Shown here piece by piece: positions 32,702 through 41,699 of a stretch of 49,114 bases of DNA. Position 1 is the first letter of the stretch. Each line of letters opens with the position of its first letter. This DNA is from Xanthobacter autotrophicus. GTDB taxonomy: Bacteria > Pseudomonadota > Alphaproteobacteria > Rhizobiales > Xanthobacteraceae. The notes below the pieces were generated by a model. That model was not told where the DNA came from, made no database searches, and worked only from the letters and a program-made list of their open reading frames with translations. The DNA lies in assembly GCF_029991245.1 (NCBI RefSeq), contig NZ_JAIVFO010000013.1:1-49114 (forward strand), given 5' to 3'. The position numbers and the translations under genes are program-made.

Positions 32702-34456
32702 TCACTTCTTCTTTTTGACCACGCTCTGCGGGTTGAGCGAGCCGATGTTGCCGCTCTCGGAGCCGGCCGCCGGATCGATCACCGCGTTGATCAAGGTCGG
32801 CTTGCCGCTGTCCATGGCGGCGCTCACCGCGCGATAGAGTTCGTCGGGGGAGGTGACATGCACGCCCACGCCGCCGAAGGCTTCCATCATCTTGTCGTAG
32901 CGGGCGCCGGGCACGAACACCGTGGTGCCGGGATCACGCCCGGTGGGGTCGGTGTCGGTGCCGCGATAGATGCCGTTGTTGTTGAAGATGACGATGGTGA
33001 CCGGCAGGCCGTAGCGGCAGATGGTCTCCACCTCCATGCCGGAGAAGCCGAAGGCGCTGTCGCCTTCCACCGCGAGCACCGGCTTGCCGGTCTCCACGGC
33101 CGCGCCCACCGCGAAGCCCATGCCGATGCCCATCACGCCCCAGGTGCCCACATCCAGGCGCTTGCGCGGCTGGTGCATGTCGATGATGCCGCGGGCAAGA
33201 TCGAGGGTGTTAGCGCCCTCGTTGACGAGGATGGCGTCGGGCCGCTCCTTGATCACATTCTTCAGCGCGCCGAGCGCCGAGTGGAAGTCCATGGGCACCG
33301 AATTCTTGAGCAGCTTCGGCGCCATCTTGGCGATGTTGGCGTCCTTCTTGGAGCGGATGGTCTCCACCCACTCGGCGGGCGGGGCCTGCCAGCTGCCGTC
33401 GATGCGGGCGTTGAGCGCCGCGATGACGGAGCCGATGTCGCCCACCAGCGGCGCCGCGATCTCCACGTTGGAGTCCATCTCCTTGGGCTCGATGTCCACC
33501 TGGATGAACTGCTTGGGCTTGTCGCCCCAGGTCTTGCCCTTGCCGTGGGACAGCAGCCAGTTGAGGCGGGCGCCGACCAGCAGCACCACGTCGGCATCCT
33601 TCAGCGCGGTGGAGCGCGCGGCGCCGGCGGACTGGGGATGGGTGTCGGGCAGAAGGCCCTTGGCCATGCTCATGGGCAGGAAGGGGATGCCGCTGTTCTC
33701 GACGAAGGCGCGGATCTCTTCATCGGCCTGGGCATAGGCGGCGCCCTTGCCGAGGATGACGAGGGGCTTTTTGGCGCCCTTCAAAAGCTCGATGGCGCGG
33801 TCCACGGCTGCGGGCGAGGGAAGCTGCGCCGGGGCCGGGTCAATCACCTTCACCAGCGATTTGGCGCCGGCTTCGGCATCCATCGCCTGCGAGAACAGCT
33901 TGGCGGGCAGGTCGAGATAGACGCCGCCGGGACGGCCCGACACCGCCGCGCGGATGGCGCGCGCCACGCCGATGCCGATGTCCGCCGCGTGCAGCACGCG
34001 GAAGGCCGCCTTGCACAAGGGCTTGGCGATGGCGAGCTGGTCCATCTCCTCATAGTCGCCCTGCTGGAGGTCGACGATCTCGCGCTCGGACGAGCCGGAG
34101 ATGAGGATCATCGGGAAGCAGTTGGTGGTGGCGTTGGCGAGCGCGGTGAGGCCGTTGAGGAAGCCCGGCGCGGAGACGGTGAGGCACACGCCCGGCTTCT
34201 TGGTGAGGAAGCCGGCGATGGCCGCCGCGTTGCCGGCATTCTGCTCGTGACGGAAGGAAATGACCCGGATCCCCTCCTCCTGGGCCATGCGGCCGAGGTC
34301 GGTGATCGGAATGCCGGGGACGCCGTAGATGGTCTCGATACCGTTGAGCTTCAGGGCATCGATGACGAGGTGGAAGCCGTCGGTAAGCTCCTGCTCGGCC
34401 GCCGGATCGAGATGCACCACGTTGTCTTCAATCTTGGTCTTTTCCGCCGTTGCCAT
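32702..34456 (-). CDS. oxc: Oxalyl-CoA decarboxylase
   Basis: 584-residue ThDP enzyme converting oxalyl-CoA to formyl-CoA and CO2. N-terminal Pyr domain with the ThDP-activating Glu in [16 protein letters not shown]; central domain ([21 protein letters not shown]); C-terminal PP domain with [20 protein letters not shown]...[12 protein letters not shown] (GDG-NN motif) and a Lys-rich tail (VVKKKK). The tyrosines and Ser loop near the C-terminus typical of Oxc are plausible but not checked. TAAGGAGA precedes ATG 34456. Its gene is directly downstream of gntR and upstream of frc, forming the core of oxalate breakdown. Confidence 0.95.
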   Translation of the reverse strand: MATAEKTKIEDNVVHLDPAAEQELTDGFHLVIDALKLNGIETIYGVPGIPITDLGRMAQEEGIRVISFRHEQNAGNAAAIAGFLTKKPGVCLTVSAPGFLNGLTALANATTNCFPMILISGSSEREIVDLQQGDYEEMDQLAIAKPLCKAAFRVLHAADIGIGVARAIRAAVSGRPGGVYLDLPAKLFSQAMDAEAGAKSLVKVIDPAPAQLPSPAAVDRAIELLKGAKKPLVILGKGAAYAQADEEIRAFVENSGIPFLPMSMAKGLLPDTHPQSAGAARSTALKDADVVLLVGARLNWLLSHGKGKTWGDKPKQFIQVDIEPKEMDSNVEIAAPLVGDIGSVIAALNARIDGSWQAPPAEWVETIRSKKDANIAKMAPKLLKNSVPMDFHSALGALKNVIKERPDAILVNEGANTLDLARGIIDMHQPRKRLDVGTWGVMGIGMGFAVGAAVETGKPVLAVEGDSAFGFSGMEVETICRYGLPVTIVIFNNNGIYRGTDTDPTGRDPGTTVFVPGARYDKMMEAFGGVGVHVTSPDELYRAVSAAMDSGKPTLINAVIDPAAGSESGNIGSLNPQSVVKKKK

Positions 34457-34502
34457 GAGGCGTCTCCTTACATGTGCCGTTCCGGTTCAGCCTGTGATCG
34501 GC

Positions 34503-35231
34503 CTATTCGGGGAAGACACCGTGCCGCTCCACATGGGCCGCAAGGCCCATGGTGTGTTCCCGCACCAGGCGCTCGGCGAGATCTGGGTCCCTTTGCTCGA
34601 GCGCGTCGATGATCGCCATGTGTTCCCGCATGGAGATTTCGAACCGGTTCTCCTGCCGCACCGACACCGCGCGGATGGCGCGCATGTGCAGGAACAGGTT
34701 CCCGGTCATGTCCACGATCAGGCGGCAGCCCCCCATGCGGATGACCGCCTGGTGGAAGGCGATGTTCGCCTGCGAATATTCATGCATGGGGCCCGCCGGC
34801 GGCGTGGCCTCGAATTCGTTGAACAGCCGGCGCAGGCTGGCGATCTCGTCGTCGGAGGCGCTCGTCGCGGCAAGCCGCGCCGCCATGCCCTCCAGCGCCG
34901 CCCAGACCACGATGAGGTCCAGGATCTCGCGCTTGGTCTTGCGCACCACGAAGATGCCCCGGCGGGGCACCGAGCGCACGAAGCCCTCCTGCTCCAGAAC
35001 CGTCATGGCCTCGCGGATCGGCGTGCGCGACACCCCGAGCGTCTCGGAGAGTTGGCGCTCGTCGAGTCGGAACTCGGCGGCGCTGCCGTAGATATCCATC
35101 TGGGTGATGGCGCGCTTGAGCGCGTCGTAGGCCAGCATGCGCAGGCTCGAGGCAGCCTCCAGCGGCTCGACGTTGAGCTTCGGAGCATCCGCGACCGGCG
35201 CGGGGGTCTGATGCACAGGCAATTGATGCAC
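34503..35231 (-). CDS. GntR-family (FCD domain) regulator of the oxalate genes
   Basis: About 242 residues from GTG 35231 (AGAGGAAG upstream); a longer frame to ATG 35324 is possible but would place an operator-like palindrome inside the coding region. Winged helix: SSLRMLAYDALKRAI, LDERQLSETLGVSRTPIREAMTVLEQEGFVRSVPRRGIFV. FCD ligand domain follows with its metal/acid-binding His residues (NIAFHQAVIRMGG, MREHMAIIDALEQRD, LVREHTMGLAAHVERHG). These proteins usually bind small carboxylates. The gene is 46 bases upstream of oxc on the same strand, so it probably controls oxc-frc-PAS-frc and itself; oxalate, oxalyl-CoA product or glyoxylate are possible effectors (inference). Confidence 0.85.
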   Translation of the reverse strand: MHQLPVHQTPAPVADAPKLNVEPLEAASSLRMLAYDALKRAITQMDIYGSAAEFRLDERQLSETLGVSRTPIREAMTVLEQEGFVRSVPRRGIFVVRKTKREILDLIVVWAALEGMAARLAATSASDDEIASLRRLFNEFEATPPAGPMHEYSQANIAFHQAVIRMGGCRLIVDMTGNLFLHMRAIRAVSVRQENRFEISMREHMAIIDALEQRDPDLAERLVREHTMGLAAHVERHGVFPE

Positions 35232-35293
35232 GACCTTGGCTTCCTCTCCCTGGATCGGCAGCCTTCTGACGAGGCGGTCCGACACCGTGAAAT

Positions 35294-35305
35294 ACTGTAT
35301 ACGGT
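35294..35305. promoter_or_regulatory. Candidate GntR/FCD operator
   Basis: Near-perfect dyad ACTGTATACGGT (one mismatched pair) in an AT-rich pocket upstream of gntR. It resembles TGTATACA-type sites of FCD regulators. It sits within the optional longer N-terminus of gntR, supporting the shorter start. Confidence 0.45.
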
Positions 35306-35482
35306 CTTCATAACGCCAACGCAATCCCGCCGCCCGGAGTTTCGATGGCGCACCGCAGCATGGCTGGGCTTGCGCGGGATCGGGACAAGCGCCCGGAGGC
35401 GTCGGCGGAGACTTTTGTGCGGCAATACCGGAGGCGGGGCGACGACCCGATGCCGCCCCGCCCTGTTTCGCTCAGGCCCCGC

Positions 35483-37000
35483 TCACTCGGCGGCGGCGGG
35501 CTTCGAGCCGTGCGGCTTGAAGCGGGCGAGGATCATGGCGATCAGCGGCCAGATCAGCATGACCAGGGCCAGCGTCACGATGGAACCCACCAGCGGGTTG
35601 GACCAGAAGATGGAAAGATGGCCCTGGGACACCAGCATGGCCTGCCGGAAGGAGCTTTCCGCCATGTCGCCCAGCACCAGGGCCAGCACCAGCGGCGCCA
35701 GCGGATACTGCAGCTTCTTGAACAGGTAGCCGATGACGCCGAACACCAGCATCACGGCGATGTCGAGCCCCGCATTGTGCACCGTGTAGGCCCCCACCGC
35801 GCAGATCACGAGGATGATGGGCGCGATGACGCTGAAGGGAATGCGCAGGATGGCCGCGAAGATCGGCACCGTGGTGAGCACCACGATCAGCCCGGCGATG
35901 TTGCCGAGGTAGATCGAGGCGATGAGGCCCCACACGAAGTCCTTCTGCTCCACGAACAGCAGCGGCCCGGGCTGGAGGCCCCAGATCAGCAGGCCGCCCA
36001 GGAGCACCGCCGCCGTGGGCGAGCCGGGGATGCCCAGCGTCAGCATGGGCAGCAGCGCCGACGTGCCGGCCGCACGGGCCGCCACCTCCGGCATCACCAC
36101 CCCTTCCAGCTCGCCCTTGCCGAAGTTGCGGCCGTTCTTGGAGAATTTCTTGGCGAGGCCGTAGCTCATGAAGGAGGCCGGCGTGGCGCCGCCGGGGGTG
36201 ACGCCCATCCAGCAGCCGACGATGGCCGAGCGCAGGCAGCCCACCCAGTATTGCGGCAGCTTCTTCCAGGTTTCGAACACCACCCGCGCGTTGATGGCGG
36301 CGCTTTTGCCCTTGAAGGCGAGGCCCTCTTCCATGGTGAGCAGGATTTCGCCCACGCCGAACAGGCCGATGACCGCTACCAGGAAGTCGAAGCCGCGCAG
36401 CAGCTCCACCGAGCCGAAGGTCATGCGCAGCTGGCCCGTCACCGTGTCGATGCCCACCGCGGCCAGGGCAAAGCCCAGCATCATGGCCGCGATCACCTTG
36501 GCTGCCGGCTCCCGCCCCATGCCCACGAAGGCGCAGAAGGTGAGGAGATAGACCGCGAAGAATTCCGCCGGCCCGAACTGCAGCGCGAACTTCGCGATGA
36601 CCGGCGCGAGGAAGGTGATGAGCAGCACCGCGAAGAAGGCGCCGATGAAGGAGCCGGTGAAGGCTCCGGTCAGGGCTTCTCCGGCTTTTCCCTTCTGGGC
36701 CATGGGGTGCCCGTCGAAGGTGGTGGCGACACTCCAGGGCTCGCCGGGAATGTTGAACAGGATGGAGGTGATGGCGCCGCCGAACAAGGCCCCCCAATAG
36801 ATGGAGGACAGCATGATGATGGCGGAGACCGGCGTCATGGAGAAGGTCAGCGGCAGCAGGATGGCGACGCCGTTCGCGCCCCCCAGCCCCGGCAGCACCC
36901 CGATGAGCACGCCGAGCATGATGCCGACAAACATGTAGACGATGTTCATGGGGTCGGCGAGGACACCGAACCCTCCGATGAGTGAGGTGAGCGCTTCCAC
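35483..37000 (-). CDS. tctA: TctA, large membrane subunit of a tripartite tricarboxylate transporter
   Basis: 505 residues with about 11-12 transmembrane helices. TctA signatures: GVLIGVLPGLGGANGVAILLPLTF, SSIYWGALFGGAITSILFNIPGEP, ATTFDGHPMAQKGKAGEAL, MGVTPGGATPASFMSYGLAKKFS, and LTLGIPGSPTAAVLLGGLLIWG. It forms the solute channel with TctB and receives ligand from periplasmic TctC. The order is tctC-tctB-tctA, but 448 bases separate tctB from tctA, which is unusual. Substrates of the family include citrate and many other carboxylates. Location beside oxc/frc suggests oxalate or a related acid, without direct proof. Confidence 0.95.
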   Translation of the reverse strand: MEALTSLIGGFGVLADPMNIVYMFVGIMLGVLIGVLPGLGGANGVAILLPLTFSMTPVSAIIMLSSIYWGALFGGAITSILFNIPGEPWSVATTFDGHPMAQKGKAGEALTGAFTGSFIGAFFAVLLITFLAPVIAKFALQFGPAEFFAVYLLTFCAFVGMGREPAAKVIAAMMLGFALAAVGIDTVTGQLRMTFGSVELLRGFDFLVAVIGLFGVGEILLTMEEGLAFKGKSAAINARVVFETWKKLPQYWVGCLRSAIVGCWMGVTPGGATPASFMSYGLAKKFSKNGRNFGKGELEGVVMPEVAARAAGTSALLPMLTLGIPGSPTAAVLLGGLLIWGLQPGPLLFVEQKDFVWGLIASIYLGNIAGLIVVLTTVPIFAAILRIPFSVIAPIILVICAVGAYTVHNAGLDIAVMLVFGVIGYLFKKLQYPLAPLVLALVLGDMAESSFRQAMLVSQGHLSIFWSNPLVGSIVTLALVMLIWPLIAMILARFKPHGSKPAAAE

Positions 37001-37448
37001 GGGGTCCTCCGTTGCGCCGCCTCGACCGCATCTGACGGCGGCATGGAGGGGCGGGCGCGTTGTTTTTTCAGGGTTGGGCCGTGTTCAGGCATCGCGGCTG
37101 AGCCGGCGCGCCGGGCTTGTCTTTCGCGGGGCGCCCAAAGCCCCTGTCCACCGGACGAGGCGATGCGGGCGCAGCGCACGGTGCGCGGGCCTTGCCCTGG
37201 CGCACCTCGATCATTTTCGTGTTGTCCTAAACAGTAAAAACGATCGAACTGCCTTGTCCGGCCCGCCGTCTTCGTGCGAGCCGGCATCCGCTTCACTTGA
37301 AAACGCTCTGCCGGTCACCGTCGGACCGACGGCTCGGGCTGCGTCCGCCCGGGCGGAGCCGGTCTTTGAGCCGTGCCGAGAGGGCTTCGCTCAAGCCCCG
37401 CTCGGGCTTGCGCCAGTGGCCGGGAGTTCAACTCATCGGCCGTTGGCG
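37001..37448. other. Long tctA-tctB gap with a hairpin
   Basis: 448 bases without a recognisable gene inside what is normally a compact operon. A GC-rich hairpin CCGTCGG-A-CCGACGG lies at 37318-37332, 117 bases past the tctB stop. An AT-richer stretch near 37210-37245 could carry a separate tctA promoter. Frames in the gap are basic, low-complexity and unlike known proteins. Confidence 0.5.
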
Positions 37449-37964
37449 TCAGTAGCCGAGCGCGGTTTCCAGCGGACCCTTGGGCAGGGGAACAAGGAAC
37501 CAGACCTCGAACATCACGAAGAGCGCAAGCGGCACGCCCACCGCGACGGGGATGATCTTCGCCGGCGGATACTTGCCCAGCCACCACATGAAGAAGGCGA
37601 TGAAGATGGCGGAGGCAACATAGATCCCCAGAAGGAAGATCAGCCCCACATAGGCCACCGTCGGTATCAGCACCTGCATCACCGAGACGAGCTGCGTGCG
37701 ATCGACGAAATTGGTGAGGTCGGGATGGCGCGTGACCATGTTCTGCACCAGCGTCACGGCGCTGGCGATGAACATGATCAACCCCACGTAGAACGGGAAG
37801 TAGCCCGCCTGCGGCCCGTCCGCCGCCCAGCTCGCGCCGACGCGCCAGCTGTCGCTCATCACCAGCGCCGAAACCCCCATGAAGACAAGGGCCACCACCA
37901 TGTCCATGGTGCGGTTGGTGACGGTTTTCTCATTCTGGCCGGTCTGGCCGGTTTCGCTGCTCAT
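37449..37964 (-). CDS. tctB: TctB, small membrane subunit of the tripartite tricarboxylate transporter
   Basis: 171 residues with about four transmembrane helices (MDMVVALVFMGVSALVMSD, AGYFPFYVGLIMFIASAVTL, VLIPTVAYVGLIFLLGIYV, PVAVGVPLALFVMFEVWFLV). The segment GPQAGYFPFYVG is the typical TctB signature. ATG 37964 has GGGAGA at a good distance; ATG 37991 is an in-frame alternative. It begins about 78 bases after tctC on the same strand. It supports TctA in the inner membrane. Confidence 0.9.
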   Translation of the reverse strand: MSSETGQTGQNEKTVTNRTMDMVVALVFMGVSALVMSDSWRVGASWAADGPQAGYFPFYVGLIMFIASAVTLVQNMVTRHPDLTNFVDRTQLVSVMQVLIPTVAYVGLIFLLGIYVASAIFIAFFMWWLGKYPPAKIIPVAVGVPLALFVMFEVWFLVPLPKGPLETALGY

Positions 37965-38042
37965 GACCCATTCTCCCGTTGACGAAGACATGACCGCCGC
38001 GTCGGGACGGGCTCCGCCGGAGGCCCAGCGGAGCCCCGCCCG

Positions 38043-39056
38043 CTATTTCGCGACGAAGCCGGCCTTCTCCATCAGGTCCTTGTGGGTCGCCTCGGCCTTG
38101 GTGAGCCAGGCGGCATAGTCGGTGCCGGTCAGGGCGGTGGTGTTGAACGCGCCCTTCTGCATGAAGTCCTGCCACTCGGGGGTGGCGCGCACCCGCTTGA
38201 ACAGATCGACGAAATACTCGACCTGCTCCTTCGAGGCGCCCGGCGGCATGAAGATGCCGCGCAGCATCAGGTATTCGATGTCGAGCCCGGCTTCCTTGCA
38301 GGTGGGAATATCCGCCCACGACTTGCCGTTGGCGATGGGCTCCTTGTAGGGCAGCCGCTTGTCGTCGAACACGCACAGCGGCTTCAGCTCGCCCGCGCGC
38401 CACTGGGAGACCGCCTCGATGGGATTGTTCACCGAAGAGGTGACATGGCCGCCGACGAGCTGCGCCGCCACGTCGCCGCCGCCCTTGTAGGGCACGTAGA
38501 TGAACTTGGCGCCGGTCTTCTGCTCGATGGCGGCGGTGATGATCTGGTCTTCCTGCTTGGACCCGGTGCCGCCCATCTTGAAGACCTGGTCGCCCGACGC
38601 CGCCTTCAGCGCATCGAGATAGCCCTTCACGTCGCTATAGGGCGCCTTCGCGTTCACCCACAGGACGAACTCGTCGAGGGCCAGCATGGACACCGGCGTC
38701 ATGTCCTTCCAGGAGAAGGGCACGCCGGTGGCGATGGGTGTGGTGAAGAGGTTGGACAGGGAAATGATGATCTTGTGGGGGTTCCGATTGGAGCCCTTCA
38801 CGTCGAGGAAGCCTTCGGCACCTGCGCCGCCGGACTTGTTGATGACGACGAGGGACTGAGTCATCAGGTTGTTCTTCTGAACAATGCCCTGAATCATGCG
38901 CGCCATCTGGTCGGCGCCCCCGCCCGTGCCCGCCGGCACGATGAATTCCACGGTCTTGGTCGGTTCCCAGGCGTGTGCCGCCAAGGGGGAAAAGGCAGCT
39001 GCGACGGCGAGCGCCGCTGCACCTCGCCGGATGGTTCTGGCGATAGCCGAATGCAT
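38043..39056 (-). CDS. tctC: TctC-family periplasmic solute-binding protein
   Basis: 337 residues with an export signal (MHSAIARTIRRGAAALAVAA..., cleavage probable after AAHA). Bug/TctC fold: TVEFIVPAGTGGGADQMARM (ligand-binding loop 1), VINKSGGAGAEGFLDVKGS, VFKMGGTGSKQEDQIITAAIEQKTG (loop 2), KFIYVPYKGGGDVAAQLVGGHV, and GIFMPPGASKEQVEYFVDLFKRV. It captures a carboxylate in the periplasm for TctAB. GGGAGGAAG precedes ATG 39056. As the first gene of the tct unit it is preceded by a 365-base regulatory region with palindromes. Confidence 0.93.
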   Translation of the reverse strand: MHSAIARTIRRGAAALAVAAAFSPLAAHAWEPTKTVEFIVPAGTGGGADQMARMIQGIVQKNNLMTQSLVVINKSGGAGAEGFLDVKGSNRNPHKIIISLSNLFTTPIATGVPFSWKDMTPVSMLALDEFVLWVNAKAPYSDVKGYLDALKAASGDQVFKMGGTGSKQEDQIITAAIEQKTGAKFIYVPYKGGGDVAAQLVGGHVTSSVNNPIEAVSQWRAGELKPLCVFDDKRLPYKEPIANGKSWADIPTCKEAGLDIEYLMLRGIFMPPGASKEQVEYFVDLFKRVRATPEWQDFMQKGAFNTTALTGTDYAAWLTKAEATHKDLMEKAGFVAK

Positions 39057-39346
39057 GATGGTCTTCCTCCCGGATCGTCCGCGTTTTTATTTTGCGGATC
39101 GAGACTTATGCCGAACGCGACTGATGCCGATCGAGATATGGAGCTGCATTCGCACGGGCTGGCCGGCCCGCACGCAGGATCCGTCCCTCGATTACGGAGA
39201 GAGACCGCTTGACCGGCTGGATGACGATGGGATCGGGCCGAAGCGGACTCTCGCGTCTTGTTTTCTCTGGCGTTCTATTGAGGCGTCTGCGCCGCTTACG
39301 TTAGGGCGGCTTCCAAAGAGTATAATGCACTTGCCTTGTGTCAATT

Positions 39347-39361
39347 GGAATTTTCAATTCC
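39347..39361. promoter_or_regulatory. Candidate IclR operator upstream of tctC
   Basis: Perfect inverted repeat GGAATT-TTC-AATTCC, directly upstream of a TTGACA-like -35 on the minus strand. IclR-family operators commonly have GGAA/TTCC half-sites. A similar site lies in the iclR/panE intergenic region (40374). Confidence 0.55.
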
Positions 39362-39381
39362 GCATGCGGTACTCCGTATTC

Positions 39382-39398
39382 CAATATTTAGAATATTG
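39382..39398. promoter_or_regulatory. AT-rich inverted repeat upstream of tctC
   Basis: Perfect CAATATT-TAG-AATATTG dyad, 20 bases from the GGAATT palindrome. It could be a second regulator site (IclR or GntR) or the end of the iclR message; the binding protein is unknown. Confidence 0.4.
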
Positions 39399-39421
39399 TA
39401 TGCCAAGTCGGTCAGCAGACT

Positions 39422-40276
39422 TTACCGATACGCGGCATAGTCCTGCGAAAGGCTTTCATCGACGCCGGAATAAAGGCGCGTCATCTGCTCGGCCGCGGAT
39501 GCCACCCGCCGCCCGAGGCGCAGGATGCGGTCCTCGCTCATGCGCACGGCGGGCGCGGAGACCGAGACCGCACCGATGGGATCGCGCCATTCGTTGAGGA
39601 TGGCGGCGGCCACCGCCCGCATGCCGGGCGCATGCTCCTCCCGGTCCACCGCGAATCCGCGCTCCAGGATTTCGCCTACGTCATCCATCAACGCCCGCTC
39701 CTCGCGATGGGTGGCGGTGGTGAAGGGCTCGTAGCGGATCTGGCCAAGGCAGGCACCGCGGAACGCGGGCGTGGCGGCGGCGAGCACCGCCTTGCCCGCC
39801 GCCGTGGCATGCAGCGGCAGCCGCGCCCCGAGCCGGAAGAAGGCGCGCACCGGCGCATGGGCCTCCGCCTGGGCCACCACCACCAGCTCCATGGCGTCGA
39901 ACATGGCGAGGTTCACGGTCTCGTCGGTCTCGTGCAGCAGCCGGCGGATCACCGGACGGCCGATGTCCGGCAGCTTGCGGATGCGCAGGTAGGCCGAGCC
40001 GATGCGGAACAGGCCGAGCCCCACGGTCCACAGCCCGGTGGACAGGTCGTGGTTCACCAGCTGGCGCTTCTCCAGCGTCGTCAGCAGGCGGTGCACGGTG
40101 GACACCGGCAGTTCCGCCCGGCGGGCGATCTCGGCCAGCGCCATGCCGTCCTGGTCCGCCACCACCCGAAGCAGGGCGATGGCGCGATCCAGCGACTGGA
40201 CCTCGGCCCCACCCTCGGCGGCGGTCCCCGATGCGGGGCGACCCCGGCGGCGCGGGGCGACCTCGGTCTCCGGCAT
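39422..40276 (-). CDS. IclR-family transcriptional regulator
   Basis: 284 residues. After a basic disordered head (PRRRGRPAS), the winged helix (about 26-85: VQSLDRAIALLRVVAD, MALAEIARRAELPVSTVHRLLTTLEKRQLV) and the effector-binding GAF-like domain (about 100-275: RLPLHATAAGKAVLAA, EILERGFAVDREEHAPGMRAVAAAILNEW, IGAVSVSAPAVRMSEDRI) follow. It is divergent from the PanE-like gene and upstream of tctCBA on the same strand. Palindromes of one type lie in front of both targets, so it probably controls carboxylate uptake and the reductase. The effector could be glyoxylate or a similar acid, as for several IclR proteins, but that is inferred. Confidence 0.9.
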   Translation of the reverse strand: MPETEVAPRRRGRPASGTAAEGGAEVQSLDRAIALLRVVADQDGMALAEIARRAELPVSTVHRLLTTLEKRQLVNHDLSTGLWTVGLGLFRIGSAYLRIRKLPDIGRPVIRRLLHETDETVNLAMFDAMELVVVAQAEAHAPVRAFFRLGARLPLHATAAGKAVLAAATPAFRGACLGQIRYEPFTTATHREERALMDDVGEILERGFAVDREEHAPGMRAVAAAILNEWRDPIGAVSVSAPAVRMSEDRILRLGRRVASAAEQMTRLYSGVDESLSQDYAAYR

Positions 40277-40373
40277 CCCTATACTCCTTACCTACATGGT
40301 CACGGCTCTGCGTCGGCCCCAAGTTAGCCAGACCGCAGCCCGCGTCCACCCTGTGACAAATTTTCCATCTTCC

Positions 40374-40386
40374 GGAATTAATTTCC
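40374..40386. promoter_or_regulatory. Candidate IclR operator between iclR and the panE-like gene
   Basis: GGAATTAATTTCC, a near-palindrome with GGAA/TTCC half-sites about 95 bases from each divergent start codon. It matches the style of the tctC site (39347) and a classical IclR consensus. Confidence 0.5.
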
Positions 40387-40480
40387 ACTGCTATCGTGGC
40401 GTCGATGGTTGCCAAGGGCAGATCATGCGCCCTAATCTGGCATACATAATACGTAATGACCGTATCGGGAGGAATCTGCC

Positions 40481-41521
40481 ATGAAGGTGTGCATCTACGG
40501 CGCCGGAGCCATTGGTGGATATCTGGGCGCCCAGCTCGCGGGAGCCGGAGCCGAAGTGAGCCTGGTGGCGCGCGGTGCCCATCTCGAAGCCATGCAGACC
40601 AACGGCCTGAAGCTGCTGATCAATGGCGAGGAGCGCGTGAACCGGGTCCGCGCCACCGACGACCCCCGCGAGCTGGGCCCGCAGGACTATGTGATCATCG
40701 CCCTCAAGGGCCATTCGGTGCCGGGCGTGGTGGAGCGGATGCGCCCCCTCATCGGCAACGACACCTCCATCGTTACCGCCGTGAACGGCGTGCCCTACTG
40801 GTATTTCTACAAGCACGGCGGGGCGCTGGAGAATCGCACGCTGGCCACCATCGATCCCGGCGCCCGCCAGTGGGAGGTGCTGCGACCCGAGCGCGCGCTC
40901 GGCTGCATCGTCTATCCGGCCACCGAGGTGGTGGCGCCGGGCGTGATCCAGCACATCTACGGCGACAAGTTCCCCCTCGGCGAGCCCTCGGGCGAGATCA
41001 CGCCGCGCGTCACCGCGCTCAGCCAGATGATGGAGAAGGGCGGCCTGCGCGCGCCGGTGATGACCAACATCCGCGACGAACTGTGGCTGAAGCTGTGGGG
41101 CAACCTCTGCTTCAATCCCATCAGCGCCCTGACCCACGCCACCCTCGACATCATCGCCGCCGATCCCGGCACCCGCGCCGTGGCCCGGTCCATGATGCTG
41201 GAGGCCCAGGCCGTCGCCGAGAAGCTGGGCATCACCTTCCGCGTGGACGTGGAACGGCGCATCAACGGCGCCGGCGCGGTGGGCGCGCACAAGACATCCA
41301 TGCTGCAGGACCTCGAGCGCGACCGCCCCATGGAGATCGACCCGCTGGTGAGCGCCGTCCAGGAGATGGCGCAGATGCTCGATCTGCCCACCCCCACCCT
41401 CGACGTGGTGCTGGCCCTAGTGCGCCAGCGCGCCGCCATGGCGGGCCTTGGCGACATCCTCGCCGTGCCGCCGGTCACCGCCGCCGATCTCGTGCCGGCG
41501 CAGAAGGCGGCCGCGCACTGA
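40481..41521 (+). CDS. PanE-family reductase (2-dehydropantoate 2-reductase-like; possible oxalyl-CoA reductase)
   Basis: 346 residues: N-terminal Rossmann domain MKVCIYGAGAIGGYLGAQLAG with DYVIIALKGHS, and a helical C-terminal domain with the catalytic Lys in IRDELWLKLWGNLCFNPISALT and acidic MEIDPLVSAV. It uses NAD(P)H. Full length; GGGAGG precedes the ATG. Ketopantoate reductases are about 300 residues, and this one is longer. In Methylobacterium extorquens a PanE paralogue (panE2, as I recall) reduces oxalyl-CoA to glyoxylate during oxalate growth. The nearby oxc/frc genes make this role attractive here. A true pantothenate enzyme is an alternative, but no pan genes are close. Confidence 0.85.
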   Translation: MKVCIYGAGAIGGYLGAQLAGAGAEVSLVARGAHLEAMQTNGLKLLINGEERVNRVRATDDPRELGPQDYVIIALKGHSVPGVVERMRPLIGNDTSIVTAVNGVPYWYFYKHGGALENRTLATIDPGARQWEVLRPERALGCIVYPATEVVAPGVIQHIYGDKFPLGEPSGEITPRVTALSQMMEKGGLRAPVMTNIRDELWLKLWGNLCFNPISALTHATLDIIAADPGTRAVARSMMLEAQAVAEKLGITFRVDVERRINGAGAVGAHKTSMLQDLERDRPMEIDPLVSAVQEMAQMLDLPTPTLDVVLALVRQRAAMAGLGDILAVPPVTAADLVPAQKAAAH

Positions 41522-41594
41522 GCCGGACGGGGCGGCCGGTGCCGGCAGCGCCCCGGAGCCCCCCTGCCCCCAGGTCAGGAGCCAGCAAAAGAAA

Positions 41595-41619
41595 AGGCCG
41601 GGACATGCCCGGCCTGTTT
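41595..41619 (+). terminator. Terminator after the panE-like gene
   Basis: 8-bp stem AGGCCGGG (41595-41602) / CCCGGCCT (41608-41615), loop ACATG, then GTTTCGTTT. The A-rich left flank gives a T-rich tail in the other direction, so it may also end the leftward small-peptide transcript. Confidence 0.75.
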
Positions 41620-41699
41620 CGTTTCAGTGACGCCATGTCCGGATCAGGTCCGGCCTCGCACGCCGCGCCGGCACGGGGCCGGCGGCGCGGGGGACGCGA

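Larger units (their letters stand above)
39057..39421. other. tctC upstream regulatory region
   Basis: 365 bases between iclR and tctC, both leftward. The segment 39300-39400 is notably AT-rich for this genome and holds the palindromes described separately and a TTGACA-like -35 (minus strand, 39339-39344). A TATACT follows after only 14 bases (39319-39324), a short spacing that would need help from an activator. Confidence 0.5.

Noticed and set aside
37001-37296. Small leftward ORF between tctB and tctA
   Set aside because: Very basic, low-complexity translation, no ribosome site and no family resemblance.
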